The notes under the pieces are model-generated. The model was not told the origin of the DNA. It saw only the letters and a list, made by a program, of their open reading frames with translations, and did not search any database. Shown one piece after another: positions 55,930 through 64,000 of a stretch of 64,000 nucleotides of DNA (position 1 is the first letter of the stretch; each line of letters starts with the position of its first letter). The DNA comes from Gallionella sp. Its GTDB lineage: Bacteria; Pseudomonadota; Gammaproteobacteria; Burkholderiales; Gallionellaceae. Made by a program: the position numbers and the translations under genes. The stretch lies in NCBI GenBank assembly GCA_017880865.1, contig JADGRL010000003.1:62001-126000 (forward strand), in the 5' to 3' direction.

Positions 55930-57305
55930 AAGTCGGAATCATCGGCGGCGGCTATGCGGGCATGGCCGCCGCAGTCGCGTTGGCTGAACGCGGCATCGCG
56001 GTCACGGTGTTCGAAAGCGCGCAGCAACTCGGCGGACGCGCGCGCGGTGTGATGCACAACGACACGCAACTCGATAACGGCCAGCACCTGCTGCTCGGCT
56101 GCTATCGCCAGACGCTGCGGATGATCGAGAAGGTCGGCGGAAATATCGAACAGGATTTTTTGCGCCTGCCGCTGCAACTCGATTTGCACGGCGAGTTTTC
56201 GCTCAAAGCGCCGCGCCTGCCCGCCCCGCTGCATCTCTTGATCGCGCTGCTCGGCGCGCAAGGTCTGACCTGGGGAGAACGCATCAATGCCGCGCGCTTC
56301 ATGCTCACGCTGCGCCGCACCAACTTTCATTTGGCCTGCGACATCACCGTCACCGAACTGCTCGCGCGACACCGGCAAGATGCCGCGCTGGTACAGAAAC
56401 TCTGGGAACCGCTGTGCATCGCCGCGCTGAACACCCCGGTCCACAAGGCTTCCGCGCAAGTGCTGCTGAACGTGTTGCGCGACGCGCTAAACCAGTCGCG
56501 CGCCGATTCCGACATGCTGCTGCCACGCATCGACTTCACCGCGCTGTTCCCGCAACGCGCCGCAAACTATATCGAACAGCACGGCGGCAAGGTGTACACA
56601 TCCTGCGGCGTGGAAGCGCTGCGTCCGCTTGATGACGGCATCGAAATAACCACTGCACAAGCCTGTCCTGAGCCTGGTCGAAGGAGCACAGAAAAATTCA
56701 GCCACGTCATCTGCGCCGCACCGCCCGTGGTCGCCGCCAAGCTACTGCGCCCGATTGTTGCATCAGAAAACCATGATGCACTCGCAGAAACCGTCGCGCA
56801 GATCGACGGTCTGGAACAACAGCCGATCTACACCGTGTATCTGCGCTATCCCGCTCACGTCACCCTGCCCCAACACCCGCAAGGGGTACGCCGGTGGGTA
56901 CCCGGCAGCTCCGCTGCCACCCTTCCGCAGCCGATGCTCGGCCTGCACCAACGTTATAGCCAGTGGCTGTTCGACAAGGGACAAATCAGCGGTCAGCACG
57001 GCCTGTTCGCCGCCGTGATCAGCGCGGAAGGCATCCATCAGGAATTGTCGCAGGACGAGCTGGCGCAAAAAGTGATCGCGGAACTGCGCGATGAATTCGG
57101 CATCAATGAGCCACCGGCATGGTACAAAGTCATCGCCGAGAAGCGCGCGACGTTTTGCTGCTCACCCAACCTGCAACGTCCCTCCCAACTAACACCTTTG
57201 CCCCGCCTGCTGCTGGCGGGCGACTACACGGCGGGCGATTACCCCGCCACGCTGGAAGGCGCGGTGATGAGCGGATTAAAATGCGCTAATGCGATCAGTA
57301 TGTAG
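55926..57305 (+). CDS. hpnE: HpnE, hydroxysqualene dehydroxylase (FAD amine-oxidase fold)
   Basis: 459-residue flavoprotein with MKVGIIGGGYAGMAAAVALAERG (FAD-binding) and DNGQHLLLGCYRQTLRMIE, reducing hydroxysqualene to squalene. The C-terminal FAD contact is LLLAGDYTAGDYPATLEGAVMSG. Residues about 246-252 (CPEPGRR) are encoded by a dispersed repeat at 56661-56684 inserted in frame. It completes the squalene branch for hopanoids; a squalene-hopene cyclase is not in the window. Confidence 0.92.
   Translation: MKVGIIGGGYAGMAAAVALAERGIAVTVFESAQQLGGRARGVMHNDTQLDNGQHLLLGCYRQTLRMIEKVGGNIEQDFLRLPLQLDLHGEFSLKAPRLPAPLHLLIALLGAQGLTWGERINAARFMLTLRRTNFHLACDITVTELLARHRQDAALVQKLWEPLCIAALNTPVHKASAQVLLNVLRDALNQSRADSDMLLPRIDFTALFPQRAANYIEQHGGKVYTSCGVEALRPLDDGIEITTAQACPEPGRRSTEKFSHVICAAPPVVAAKLLRPIVASENHDALAETVAQIDGLEQQPIYTVYLRYPAHVTLPQHPQGVRRWVPGSSAATLPQPMLGLHQRYSQWLFDKGQISGQHGLFAAVISAEGIHQELSQDELAQKVIAELRDEFGINEPPAWYKVIAEKRATFCCSPNLQRPSQLTPLPRLLLAGDYTAGDYPATLEGAVMSGLKCANAISM
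56661..56684. repeat. Dispersed TCCTGAGC..GGTCGAAGG repeat inside hpnE
   Basis: GTCCTGAGCCTGGTCGAAGG is one half of a palindromic repeat common between genes in many proteobacteria; a related form is near 7270-7310. Here it encodes CPEPGRR in the middle of hpnE. Confidence 0.7.
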
Positions 57306-57517
57306 TTTCGGTTACAGATTCACCACGCAACCCAAGCTACGCAGGCTATAGAGTTGTTCAAATTTTCACCCCCAACCTTAACGCAGAAACGATCAGCTTT
57401 TATTCTGAGAGATTGCGCAGTGATGTTTTTGGGCAGAAAGCGGGATCATTCTCATGATCCGCACTCCAGGTTGTGTCGAACTGGAATCATTGCCCGCAAA
57501 AAATTTTGGCTTCGGGT

Positions 57518-57546
57518 ATTGAAATGGAGGATTTACCCCCCATAAT
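57518..57546 (+). promoter_or_regulatory. Sigma-32 heat-shock promoter of grpE-dnaK-dnaJ
   Basis: ATTGAAA (57518-57524), a 13-bp spacer and CCCCATAAT (57538-57546) match the sigma-32 consensus closely, 26 bp before the grpE ATG. No CIRCE element is seen. The rest of the 57306-57517 gap holds nothing I recognise. Confidence 0.88.
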
Positions 57547-57572
57547 CCACGAATCGAAATTTGGAGAACGAC

Positions 57573-58097
57573 ATGGAACAGAACGATACCAACCCGCAAG
57601 TCGAACCTAAACCAGCCGCAGACGGTGCATCGGAAGTGATGCCCGGCCCGGAAGATCTGCTACAGGCCACCGAGCGCAAGGCGCAGGAGCACTATGATGC
57701 CTGGATGTATGCCAAGGCAGAGGGAGAGAATATCCGCCGCCGTGCGCTAGAGGACGTGAGCAAAGCGCGTAAATTTGCCGTGGAGCGTTTTTCCAATGAA
57801 ATTCTGGCAGTGAAAGACAGCCTGGAAGCCGGCCTGGCGGTGGAAACCGCGACCGTGGAGAGTTTCAAGAGCGGCATGGAATTAACGCTGAAGCAATTGT
57901 CCGACGTTTTCGAGAAATTCAATATCACCGAAATCAACCCGGTCGGCGAGAAGTTCGACGCGCACAAACATCAGGCCATCGGCATGCTGGACAGCGACCA
58001 GCCCGCCAACACTGTGATCAGCGTGATGCAAAAGGGTTATGCGCTGAGTGACCGCGTGTTGCGCCCTGCGCTGGTGATGGTCGCCAAGGCAAAGTAA
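57573..58097 (+). CDS. grpE: GrpE, nucleotide exchange factor of DnaK
   Basis: 174 residues: acidic disordered start, long coiled coil (about 35-90, [22 protein letters not shown]) and beta-domain with [19 protein letters not shown] and [30 protein letters not shown] precedes ATG 57573. It promotes ADP release from DnaK and acts as a thermosensor. Confidence 0.96.
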   Translation: MEQNDTNPQVEPKPAADGASEVMPGPEDLLQATERKAQEHYDAWMYAKAEGENIRRRALEDVSKARKFAVERFSNEILAVKDSLEAGLAVETATVESFKSGMELTLKQLSDVFEKFNITEINPVGEKFDAHKHQAIGMLDSDQPANTVISVMQKGYALSDRVLRPALVMVAKAK

Positions 58098-58107
58098 TAG
58101 AAGCACC

Positions 58108-58131
58108 GGTGTCGGGTTGAAACCCGACCTA
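58108..58131. repeat. REP-like palindrome between grpE and dnaK
   Basis: TGTCGGGTTGAAACCCGACCTAC-type sequence, the same family as the copy inside the cheA gene. Confidence 0.8.
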
Positions 58132-58217
58132 CTTGAAATATCCAGCGCCGCCCTGATGTTAGGCGGCAGGGCAACAACCTTATTCAATTTTTACGCATTC
58201 AACTGAAAGGAAACATC

Positions 58218-60152
58218 ATGGGAAAAATCATCGGTATCGACTTGGGCACGACCAACTCCTGCGTGGCCATCATGGAAAACGGCAAGACCAAGGTGATCGA
58301 AAACGCCGAAGGCACGCGCACCACGCCTTCAATCATCGCCTATCTGGAAGACGGCGAAGTGCTGGTGGGTGCGCCCGCCAAGCGTCAGGCCGTGACTAAT
58401 CCGACCAACACGCTGTATGGCGTGAAGCGCCTGATCGGTCGTCGCTTCGACGAGAAAATGGTACAAAAAGACATCGCGATGGTGCCCTTCAAGATCGTCA
58501 AGGCCAAGAACGGCGACGCATGGATCAAGGTGCGCGACAAGGAATTCTCGGCACCGGAAATCTCCGCACAAATTCTGATGAAAATGAAGAAGACCGCCGA
58601 AGACTATCTGGGCGAACCCGTCACCGAGGCGGTCATCACCGTTCCGGCTTACTTCAACGATGCGCAGCGTCAGGCCACCAAGGATGCCGGGCGTATCGCA
58701 GGGCTAGAAGTCAAACGCATCATCAACGAGCCGACCGCAGCCGCGCTGGCTTTCGGCATGGACAAACAGGAAGGCGACCGCAAGATCGCGGTGTATGACT
58801 TGGGCGGCGGCACGTTCGACATTTCCATCATCGACATCGCCGAGATCGAAGGCGAACACCAGTTCGAGGTGATGTCGACCAACGGCGACACATTCCTGGG
58901 CGGTGAAGATTTCGATATGCGCGTGATCGACTATCTGGTCGAAGAATTCCAGAAAGAGTCCGGCATCGACCTGCGCAAAGATATGCTGGCGTTGCAACGC
59001 CTGAAAGATTCGGCGGAAAAAGCCAAGATTGAATTGTCCAGCGCGCAGCAAACCGAAGTGAACCTGCCTTACATCACTGCGGATGCGAGCGGTCCGAAAC
59101 ACCTGGCCGTGAAGATCACCCGCGCCAAGCTGGAAAGCCTGGTCGAAGACCTGATCGCGCGCACCATCGAGCCATGCAAGATCGCGATGAAGGATGCCGG
59201 CGTGTCGATCACCGACATTGCTGACGTGATTCTGGTCGGCGGCCAGACGCGTATGCCGATGGTGCAGGAAAGAGTGAAGGCGTTCTTCGGCCGCGAACCG
59301 CGCAAGGACGTGAACCCGGACGAAGCCGTGGCCGTCGGTGCCGCGATCCAGGGCGGCGTGCTGCAAGGCGAAGTCAAAGACGTGCTGCTGCTCGACGTGA
59401 CCCCGTTGTCTCTGGGTATCGAAACCATGGGCGGCGTGATGACCAAGCTGATCAAGAAGAACACCACGATCCCGACCAAAGCCTCACAAGTATTCTCCAC
59501 CGCCGATGACAATCAAAGTGCGGTGACTATCCATGTGCTGCAGGGCGAGCGCGAAGTGGTTTCCGGCAACAAGAGCCTGGGACAATTCAACCTGTCCGAC
59601 ATTCCGCCTTCACCGCGCGGTATGCCGCAGATCGAAGTGACTTTCGACATCGACGCGAACGGCATCCTGCACGTGTCGGCGAAAGACAAGGCGACCGGCA
59701 AGGAAAACAAGATCAAGATCCAGGCCAGCTCCGGTTTGTCCGAAGCGGAAATCAAGCAAATGGTGCAGGATGCCGAACTCCACGCCGAAGATGACCGCAA
59801 GGCCATCGAATTGGTTACCGAGCGCAATAAACTCGATTCTCTGATCCACTCCACGCACAAATCGCTGAAGGAATACGGCGATCATCTGACTGCGGAAGAA
59901 AAGGCTGCGATCGAAGCCGCCTTGAAGGAAGCCGAGGAAGTCGTCAAGACCGACGACAAGGAAGCCATCGCAGCCAAGGCTGAAGCGCTCTCGACTGCCG
60001 CACAAAAACTCGGCGAAAAGATGTACGCCGCCGAACAAGCTAAGGCACAAGCCGGTGAAGCGGGTGCACAACCCGGTGCGCACGCTGAAACCAAAAAAGA
60101 CGAAGGCGATGTGGTGGATGCCGAATTCACCGAAGTGAAAGACAAGAAGTAA
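58218..60152 (+). CDS. dnaK: DnaK, Hsp70 chaperone
   Basis: 644-residue Hsp70. The ATPase begins [19 protein letters not shown] and has [11 protein letters not shown] and [11 protein letters not shown]; substrate-binding beta-domain and helical lid follow, and it ends with an acidic [15 protein letters not shown] tail. GAAAGGA lies before the ATG. It works with GrpE and DnaJ encoded on either side. Confidence 0.98.
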   Translation: MGKIIGIDLGTTNSCVAIMENGKTKVIENAEGTRTTPSIIAYLEDGEVLVGAPAKRQAVTNPTNTLYGVKRLIGRRFDEKMVQKDIAMVPFKIVKAKNGDAWIKVRDKEFSAPEISAQILMKMKKTAEDYLGEPVTEAVITVPAYFNDAQRQATKDAGRIAGLEVKRIINEPTAAALAFGMDKQEGDRKIAVYDLGGGTFDISIIDIAEIEGEHQFEVMSTNGDTFLGGEDFDMRVIDYLVEEFQKESGIDLRKDMLALQRLKDSAEKAKIELSSAQQTEVNLPYITADASGPKHLAVKITRAKLESLVEDLIARTIEPCKIAMKDAGVSITDIADVILVGGQTRMPMVQERVKAFFGREPRKDVNPDEAVAVGAAIQGGVLQGEVKDVLLLDVTPLSLGIETMGGVMTKLIKKNTTIPTKASQVFSTADDNQSAVTIHVLQGEREVVSGNKSLGQFNLSDIPPSPRGMPQIEVTFDIDANGILHVSAKDKATGKENKIKIQASSGLSEAEIKQMVQDAELHAEDDRKAIELVTERNKLDSLIHSTHKSLKEYGDHLTAEEKAAIEAALKEAEEVVKTDDKEAIAAKAEALSTAAQKLGEKMYAAEQAKAQAGEAGAQPGAHAETKKDEGDVVDAEFTEVKDKK

Positions 60153-60164
60153 GCAGGTATACCT

Positions 60165-60338
60165 GAGACGTAAGACTTAAGACGTAAGTTGTAAGCAACC
60201 TCTGGGAAGCTTTTCAACTTACGTCTTCCGACTTACATCTAGCAACTAATTTATAAAATAGTTTGAAAACGTAAGGCGTAAGTGACATGCGAATCCGCTT
60301 TTCAACTTACGACTTACGTCTTCCGACTCACGTCTAAA
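60165..60338. repeat. Two stem-loop repeat units filling the dnaK-dnaJ gap
   Basis: Two units share CTTTTCAACTTACG near 60210 and 60298. In the first, 60165-60190 pairs with 60215-60240 with about four mismatches (ACGTAAG against CTTACGT). The second has weaker pairing (60269-60284 with 60303-60318) and ends just before dnaJ. They could adjust the DnaK:DnaJ ratio by pausing or RNase protection (inference). Confidence 0.65.
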
Positions 60339-60343
60339 AGACC

Positions 60344-61471
60344 ATGAGCAAAAAAGACTACTACGAAGTCCTGGGCGTCAACCGTGACGCTTCGGACGAA
60401 GAAATCAAAAAGGCTTATCGCAAACTGGCGATGAAGCATCACCCTGACCGCAACCCGGATAACCCGAAAGCCGAGGAACACTTCAAGGAAGCCAAGGAAG
60501 CCTATGAGTTATTAAGCGACGCTCAGAAACGCGCAGCTTATGATCAGCATGGTCATGCCGCATTCGAATCCGGCGGCATGGGCGGCGGCAGCCCGTTCGG
60601 TGCGGGCGCACAGGGCTTCGATTTTTCCGACATCTTCGGCGACATCTTTGGCGGCGGACGCGCTGGCGGCGGTCGCAGCAATGCGCAGCGCGGTGCCGAC
60701 CTGCGCTACAACCTTGAGATCACGCTCGAACAGGCCGCACGCGGCACCGAGACGCAAATCCGCGTCCCGACGATGTCGGAATGCGGCACTTGCCACGGTT
60801 CGGGCGCAAAACCCGGAACCAGCCCGACCACCTGCACCACCTGTGCCGGTCATGGTCAGGTGCGCATGCAGCAAGGTTTCTTCTCCATCCAGCAAACCTG
60901 CCCGCGCTGTCACGGCACCGGCAAGATGATCACCGCACCGTGCAAGGACTGCAACGGTAACGGACGCATCAAGCAACACAAGACGCTGTCGGTAAAAATC
61001 CCGATCGGGGTGGATAACGATGATCGTATCCGTCTGTCCGGCGAAGGCGAACATGGCACGAATGGCGGGCCGCCCGGCGATTTGTATGTGGTGATCCAGA
61101 TCAAGCCGCACGCGGTGTTCCAGCGCGACCACAACGACCTGCATTGCGAGATGCCGATCAGCTTCAGCACGGCCGCACTCGGCGGTTCGATCGAAATTCC
61201 CACGCTCGATGGGGTGGCCACGATCAAGATTCCCGCCGAGACCCAGAGTGGAAAAATATTCCGCCTGCGCGGCAAGGGCATCAAGGGCGTGCGCAGTACC
61301 AGTCACGGCGATTTGCATTGCCACGTGGCGCTGGAAACCCCGGTGAATCTGACCGAACGCCAAAAGGAACTGCTGCGCGAGTTTGAAAGTATCAACGACA
61401 AAGACAGCGAGCGCCACAACCCGCGCGCAAAGTCCTGGATGAATAAAGTGAAAGATTTTTTCGCGGGGTAA
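60344..61471 (+). CDS. dnaJ: DnaJ, Hsp40 co-chaperone
   Basis: 375 residues: J-domain with HPD ([10 protein letters not shown]), G/F-rich linker, four CxxCxGxG zinc repeats ([32 protein letters not shown]) and the C-terminal substrate domain. It stimulates DnaK ATPase. Only a weak ribosome site is visible, after the repeat-filled gap. Confidence 0.97.
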   Translation: MSKKDYYEVLGVNRDASDEEIKKAYRKLAMKHHPDRNPDNPKAEEHFKEAKEAYELLSDAQKRAAYDQHGHAAFESGGMGGGSPFGAGAQGFDFSDIFGDIFGGGRAGGGRSNAQRGADLRYNLEITLEQAARGTETQIRVPTMSECGTCHGSGAKPGTSPTTCTTCAGHGQVRMQQGFFSIQQTCPRCHGTGKMITAPCKDCNGNGRIKQHKTLSVKIPIGVDNDDRIRLSGEGEHGTNGGPPGDLYVVIQIKPHAVFQRDHNDLHCEMPISFSTAALGGSIEIPTLDGVATIKIPAETQSGKIFRLRGKGIKGVRSTSHGDLHCHVALETPVNLTERQKELLREFESINDKDSERHNPRAKSWMNKVKDFFAG

Positions 61472-61502
61472 TCACCTCACTCACATAGGAATTCATACCA
61501 AT

Positions 61503-62285
61503 ATGACGCGTTTAAAAGCCTCACTCATACACCTGACAATCAGCGCGGTTATCGCGACGGCGGTACTCGCACTGATGCTGCTGGTCTGGTATCCATACCC
61601 ACTCTTCACTGCGGTTGGGGGGCAACAAGTTTTGCTGATTCTGCTCGGTGTGGACATGACGCTGGGGCCCCTCATCACCCTGATAATCTTCAATACAAAG
61701 AAGACACGTCTGGCGCTGGGTTTTGATCTGTCGGTCATCGCCCTGCTGCAAACCACTGCATTGATCTACGGCATGAGCATCGTATTTCACGCGCGCCCGG
61801 TGTTCGTGGTGTTCAGCCAGAGCTCGTTCGATCTGGTTACTGCTAATTTATTGAACGACGAGGATATTGCCAAGGCCAGAAACCCAGTCTACCGATCACT
61901 GCCGATCACTGGTCCGATTTACGTTTATTCGGAAATGCCAAGCGATATCAAAGAAAAAAATGCGGTAGTTTTTAGCATATTTTCCGGAAAAGATTTTCCG
62001 CAACTTCCGCAATACTATATGCCGTATGATGAGCATAGTGCAACCGCAGGTCGGGCCGCAAAATCACTGGCCGGGTTAAAGGCACTGAATCCGGATCGCA
62101 GTTCAGAAATTGATAACGCGGTACACGCCAGCGGGCGGGCTGAATCTGATGTTGGTTTTTTGCCGCTACGCGCCAAATATCAAAATCAGGCGGTACTGGT
62201 GGGAAAGAGCGATGGCCGGGTGCTGATGATATTACGGATGAATCCGTGGCCACCCTCCGCCCTGCATAGTGACGATAAAAAATAA
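61503..62285 (+). CDS. TfpX/TfpZ-like type IV pilin accessory protein
   Basis: 260-residue membrane protein with four predicted TM helices in the first 110 residues (LIHLTISAVIATAVLALMLLVWYPYPLF, GGQQVLLILLGVDMTLGPLITLIIF) and a periplasmic C-terminal domain. This is the TfpX/TfpZ pattern, chaperones thought to stabilise or help assemble specific pilins. No pilin gene is adjacent; pilU is about 10 kb away. Confidence 0.85.
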   Translation: MTRLKASLIHLTISAVIATAVLALMLLVWYPYPLFTAVGGQQVLLILLGVDMTLGPLITLIIFNTKKTRLALGFDLSVIALLQTTALIYGMSIVFHARPVFVVFSQSSFDLVTANLLNDEDIAKARNPVYRSLPITGPIYVYSEMPSDIKEKNAVVFSIFSGKDFPQLPQYYMPYDEHSATAGRAAKSLAGLKALNPDRSSEIDNAVHASGRAESDVGFLPLRAKYQNQAVLVGKSDGRVLMILRMNPWPPSALHSDDKK

Positions 62286-62371
62286 CTGACTGAACTTTTT
62301 TTCCTCAGGATTTCTCCTCGGAATTTTTTCTGGCGGATTCAATTATGAAGTGCAATTATTGCAAGTTGCGC

Positions 62372-62941
62372 TTACCGATAAAACTTCCTGCGAAACTTCC
62401 AGCGTCGCCAACCCCAGAAGCCTGCCCCCCCGACCAGAATCGCGAGTAGCACCACCTCTTCGACCTGCTTCAAATCATGCAACCACAGTTCAATCGCCTG
62501 CCCAAACAGATAGCCGGCACCGCCGATACCAGCCGCCCATATGGTCGCGCCCAGCGCGTTGAATAACACAAAGCGCCAGGCCTGCACCGCACTCATGCCA
62601 AAGGCCAAGGGCCCTACCGTGCGCAAGCCATAGAGGAATCGTATGCCCACGATGAGCACCTCGTGATAACGCTCTATCAATAGATTGATGCGCGCTACCA
62701 CCGGGGCAAATCGAGGAAAACGGGTCAGCACCCACGCGCCGTGCCGCCTTCCCATCCAGAAATAAAACTGGTCGCCGAGGAAACCGCCGAGCAGCGCGAT
62801 GACGATCACCCAGTGCAGTTGCAAATAACCCTGATGCGCGGCAAACCCCGCCAATATCAGCAGTGTCTCGCCCTCCAGCAGCGTACCCACAAACAGTGCA
62901 ACGTAGCCGTATTCCGCGATAAGGCCGGGGAAATTTACCAC
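62372..62941 (-). CDS. DedA family inner membrane protein
   Basis: 189 residues, four to five TM helices, with the DedA blocks FLGDQFYFWMGRRHG, RFLYGLRTVGPLAFGMSAVQAWRFVLFNALGATIWA. The start is GTG 62941 (GTGGTAAATTTC) with no clear Shine-Dalgarno. DedA proteins act in undecaprenyl phosphate or lipid recycling. It lies next to the dienelactone hydrolase gene on the same strand. Confidence 0.88.
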   Translation of the reverse strand: MVNFPGLIAEYGYVALFVGTLLEGETLLILAGFAAHQGYLQLHWVIVIALLGGFLGDQFYFWMGRRHGAWVLTRFPRFAPVVARINLLIERYHEVLIVGIRFLYGLRTVGPLAFGMSAVQAWRFVLFNALGATIWAAGIGGAGYLFGQAIELWLHDLKQVEEVVLLAILVGGAGFWGWRRWKFRRKFYR

Positions 62942-62974
62942 GGGTATTTCATCTGTTCGAACATTGCCAAGCGC

Positions 62975-63769
62975 TCACTTCGCGGCGAACACTTCATGCA
63001 AAAACACCTTGGCCTGTTCCCATGAATCCTTGTCGGCAGCTGCATTGTAGGCCATCGGCAGATTGAATTTTTTACCCAGCTCATCCGCCTCCGGGTTGGT
63101 GAACGCATGCTTCGCACCGGGATAAGTGACTACCCTGAAATTCGCACCCGCAGTTTGCATTTCCTGTTTGAACGCGGCAACTTTCTCAGCCGGAATAAAC
63201 GGGTCCGCTTCGCCGGTGAACGAAATAATGCGCGCGGTTATTTTGCCCGGCTGGGCGGGAATGTCTGCGCCGAGCGAGCCATGAAAACTCGCCACGCCTT
63301 TCAAATTCATACCCAGTCGTGCCATGTTCAACGCCACACCGCCGCCGAAACAATAGCCAAATGCTGCAATTTCATTGGCATCCACCGTATCCTGTTCGCG
63401 CAACAACTGCATACCGGCTTCAAAACGCGCCTTCGCCATCGGCATGTTTTTACTCACCTCGGTTGCAAACTTGCCTGCCTCATCGGGATGATGCGCCTGC
63501 TTGCCGTCGCCATACATGTCCACCGCCAGCGCGGTATAGCCCAACTCCGCCAGCATACGCGCGCGCTTGCGCGCATACTCGTTTTGTCCCCACCATTCAT
63601 GCACCACGATCACCCCAGGGCGCTTGCCCTTGATAGCATCGTCATAGGCGATATAACCTTTGAGCGTAACGCCGTTCGCTTGATAGCTCACGTCCCGGCC
63701 CTGCACCGCGGCCTGTGCAGCGGCACTAAACAGACAGCATAACGACATCGCCAATAAGAATTTTTTCAT
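62975..63769 (-). CDS. Dienelactone hydrolase family protein, exported
   Basis: 264 residues with signal peptide MKKFLLAMSLCCLFSAAAQA and an alpha/beta-hydrolase domain: VIVVHEWWGQNEYARKRARML, nucleophile Cys in FGYCFGGGVALNMAR, catalytic Asp in FTGEADPFIP and His in YPGAKHAFTNPEAD. AGGAGA precedes the ATG. Being periplasmic, it may act on environmental lactones or esters; substrate unknown. Confidence 0.92.
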   Translation of the reverse strand: MKKFLLAMSLCCLFSAAAQAAVQGRDVSYQANGVTLKGYIAYDDAIKGKRPGVIVVHEWWGQNEYARKRARMLAELGYTALAVDMYGDGKQAHHPDEAGKFATEVSKNMPMAKARFEAGMQLLREQDTVDANEIAAFGYCFGGGVALNMARLGMNLKGVASFHGSLGADIPAQPGKITARIISFTGEADPFIPAEKVAAFKQEMQTAGANFRVVTYPGAKHAFTNPEADELGKKFNLPMAYNAAADKDSWEQAKVFLHEVFAAK

Positions 63770-63824
63770 GTTGCTCTCCTTGAATAAAATATGAGAAATA
63801 CCCGGAACTTAAAAATATAAGTCC

Positions 63825-64000
63825 CTACATTCCACCAGTTTGTACCGACTGCCTCACATAAAAAATCTTCATGCTTTGACTGCGAATTCGTTCTAACAAC
63901 TGGTCTGCGAGCACATCATCGATGATGAACTCGACCTTGACCGCCAGCTCTCCGGCCAGCTCGAAAAAAGTTTCTTCATGCATTTTTCCATGTCGGCCAA
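63825..64000 (-). CDS. Small PII-like/DUF3240-type protein, C-terminal part (truncated by window)
   Basis: The reverse strand is open from the window edge to a TAG at 63825 and gives GRHGKMHEETFFELAGELAV and then KVEFIIDDVLADQLLERIRS, ending VRQSVQTGGM. The GRHG-K stretch, the beta-alpha pattern and the (I/V)xFYVxQSV end resemble PII-like DUF3240/DUF190 proteins that often accompany metal-efflux genes. Only about 58 codons are visible, so the family call is tentative. Confidence 0.5.
   Translation of the reverse strand, partial: GRHGKMHEETFFELAGELAVKVEFIIDDVLADQLLERIRSQSMKIFYVRQSVQTGGM

Overview
This window looks like a chromosomal segment of a betaproteobacterium of the Nitrosomonadales, with a Gallionellaceae-like (Sideroxydans/Gallionella type) gene set. 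This rests on gene content and protein sequence style, not on a database search: divergent rluC/rne, dapC-dapD-pilU-yffB-dapE-prmB running into hpnC-hpnD-hpnE and grpE-dnaK-dnaJ, a DhnA-type class I aldolase, a TfpX-like pilin accessory protein, and many short palindromic repeats. No rRNA, tRNA, CRISPR array, prophage or complete insertion sequence was seen.

Layout. 1-7.2 kb: housekeeping genes (a divergent ABC ATPase start, tesA, a DUF255 protein, a frameshifted LPG_synthase_TM gene, sppA, a HAD phosphatase, a TRIC-type channel, rlmM). 7.2-9.9 kb: an accessory island with a DUF4062 gene between two inverted copies of a dispersed repeat, then a DUF4160/DUF2442 pair separated by a hairpin repeat. 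9.9-14.6 kb: rluC, rne and a tyrosine phosphatase. 14.6-20.2 kb: a DUF2147 protein, a marR-emrA-emrB efflux operon with a long palindromic operator, a PAP2 phosphatase, DUF4337 and a MazG-like pyrophosphohydrolase. 20.2-22.8 kb: a MITE-like element abutting a self-contained lexA-like/umuD/umuC cassette. 23-31.6 kb: a Wsp-like chemosensory operon (double CheW, MCP, CheA-REC, CheB, response regulator with a decayed HD-GYP domain, CheR-TPR). 31.9-39.3 kb: divergent selD/selU, ygiD-like dioxygenase, tas, a solitary Mrr-type nuclease, a beta-barrel protein, a VOC protein and purT. 39.5-44.8 kb: two tandem paralogous exported proteins of no family I recognise, then class I aldolase and DUF3014. 45-47.2 kb: OsmC, an SQR-like flavoprotein and a 54-residue protein. 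47.5-64 kb: an EamA transporter, lysine/peptidoglycan precursor genes (dapC, dapD, dapE), pilU, prmB, squalene synthesis (hpnCDE), the heat-shock operon, tfpX-like, dedA, a dienelactone hydrolase and a truncated PII-like gene.

How it fits together. dapC, dapD and dapE supply the succinylase branch to meso-diaminopimelate and lysine. hpnC, hpnD and hpnE convert farnesyl diphosphate to squalene for hopanoids. grpE-dnaK-dnaJ sits behind a clear sigma-32 promoter. selD and selU together make 2-selenouridine in tRNA.

The least ordinary parts are five. The lexA-like/umuDC cassette has two copies of an AGAACG-TT-CGTTCT operator, and the end of the adjacent MITE merges with its -35 box. The chemosensory operon has a probably inactive c-di-GMP phosphodiesterase-like output and repeats inside coding frames. 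Two paralogous glycine/alanine-rich envelope proteins stand in tandem. The DUF4062 gene is bracketed by inverted repeats. A 48-bp hairpin repeat occurs twice with a covarying inner stem.
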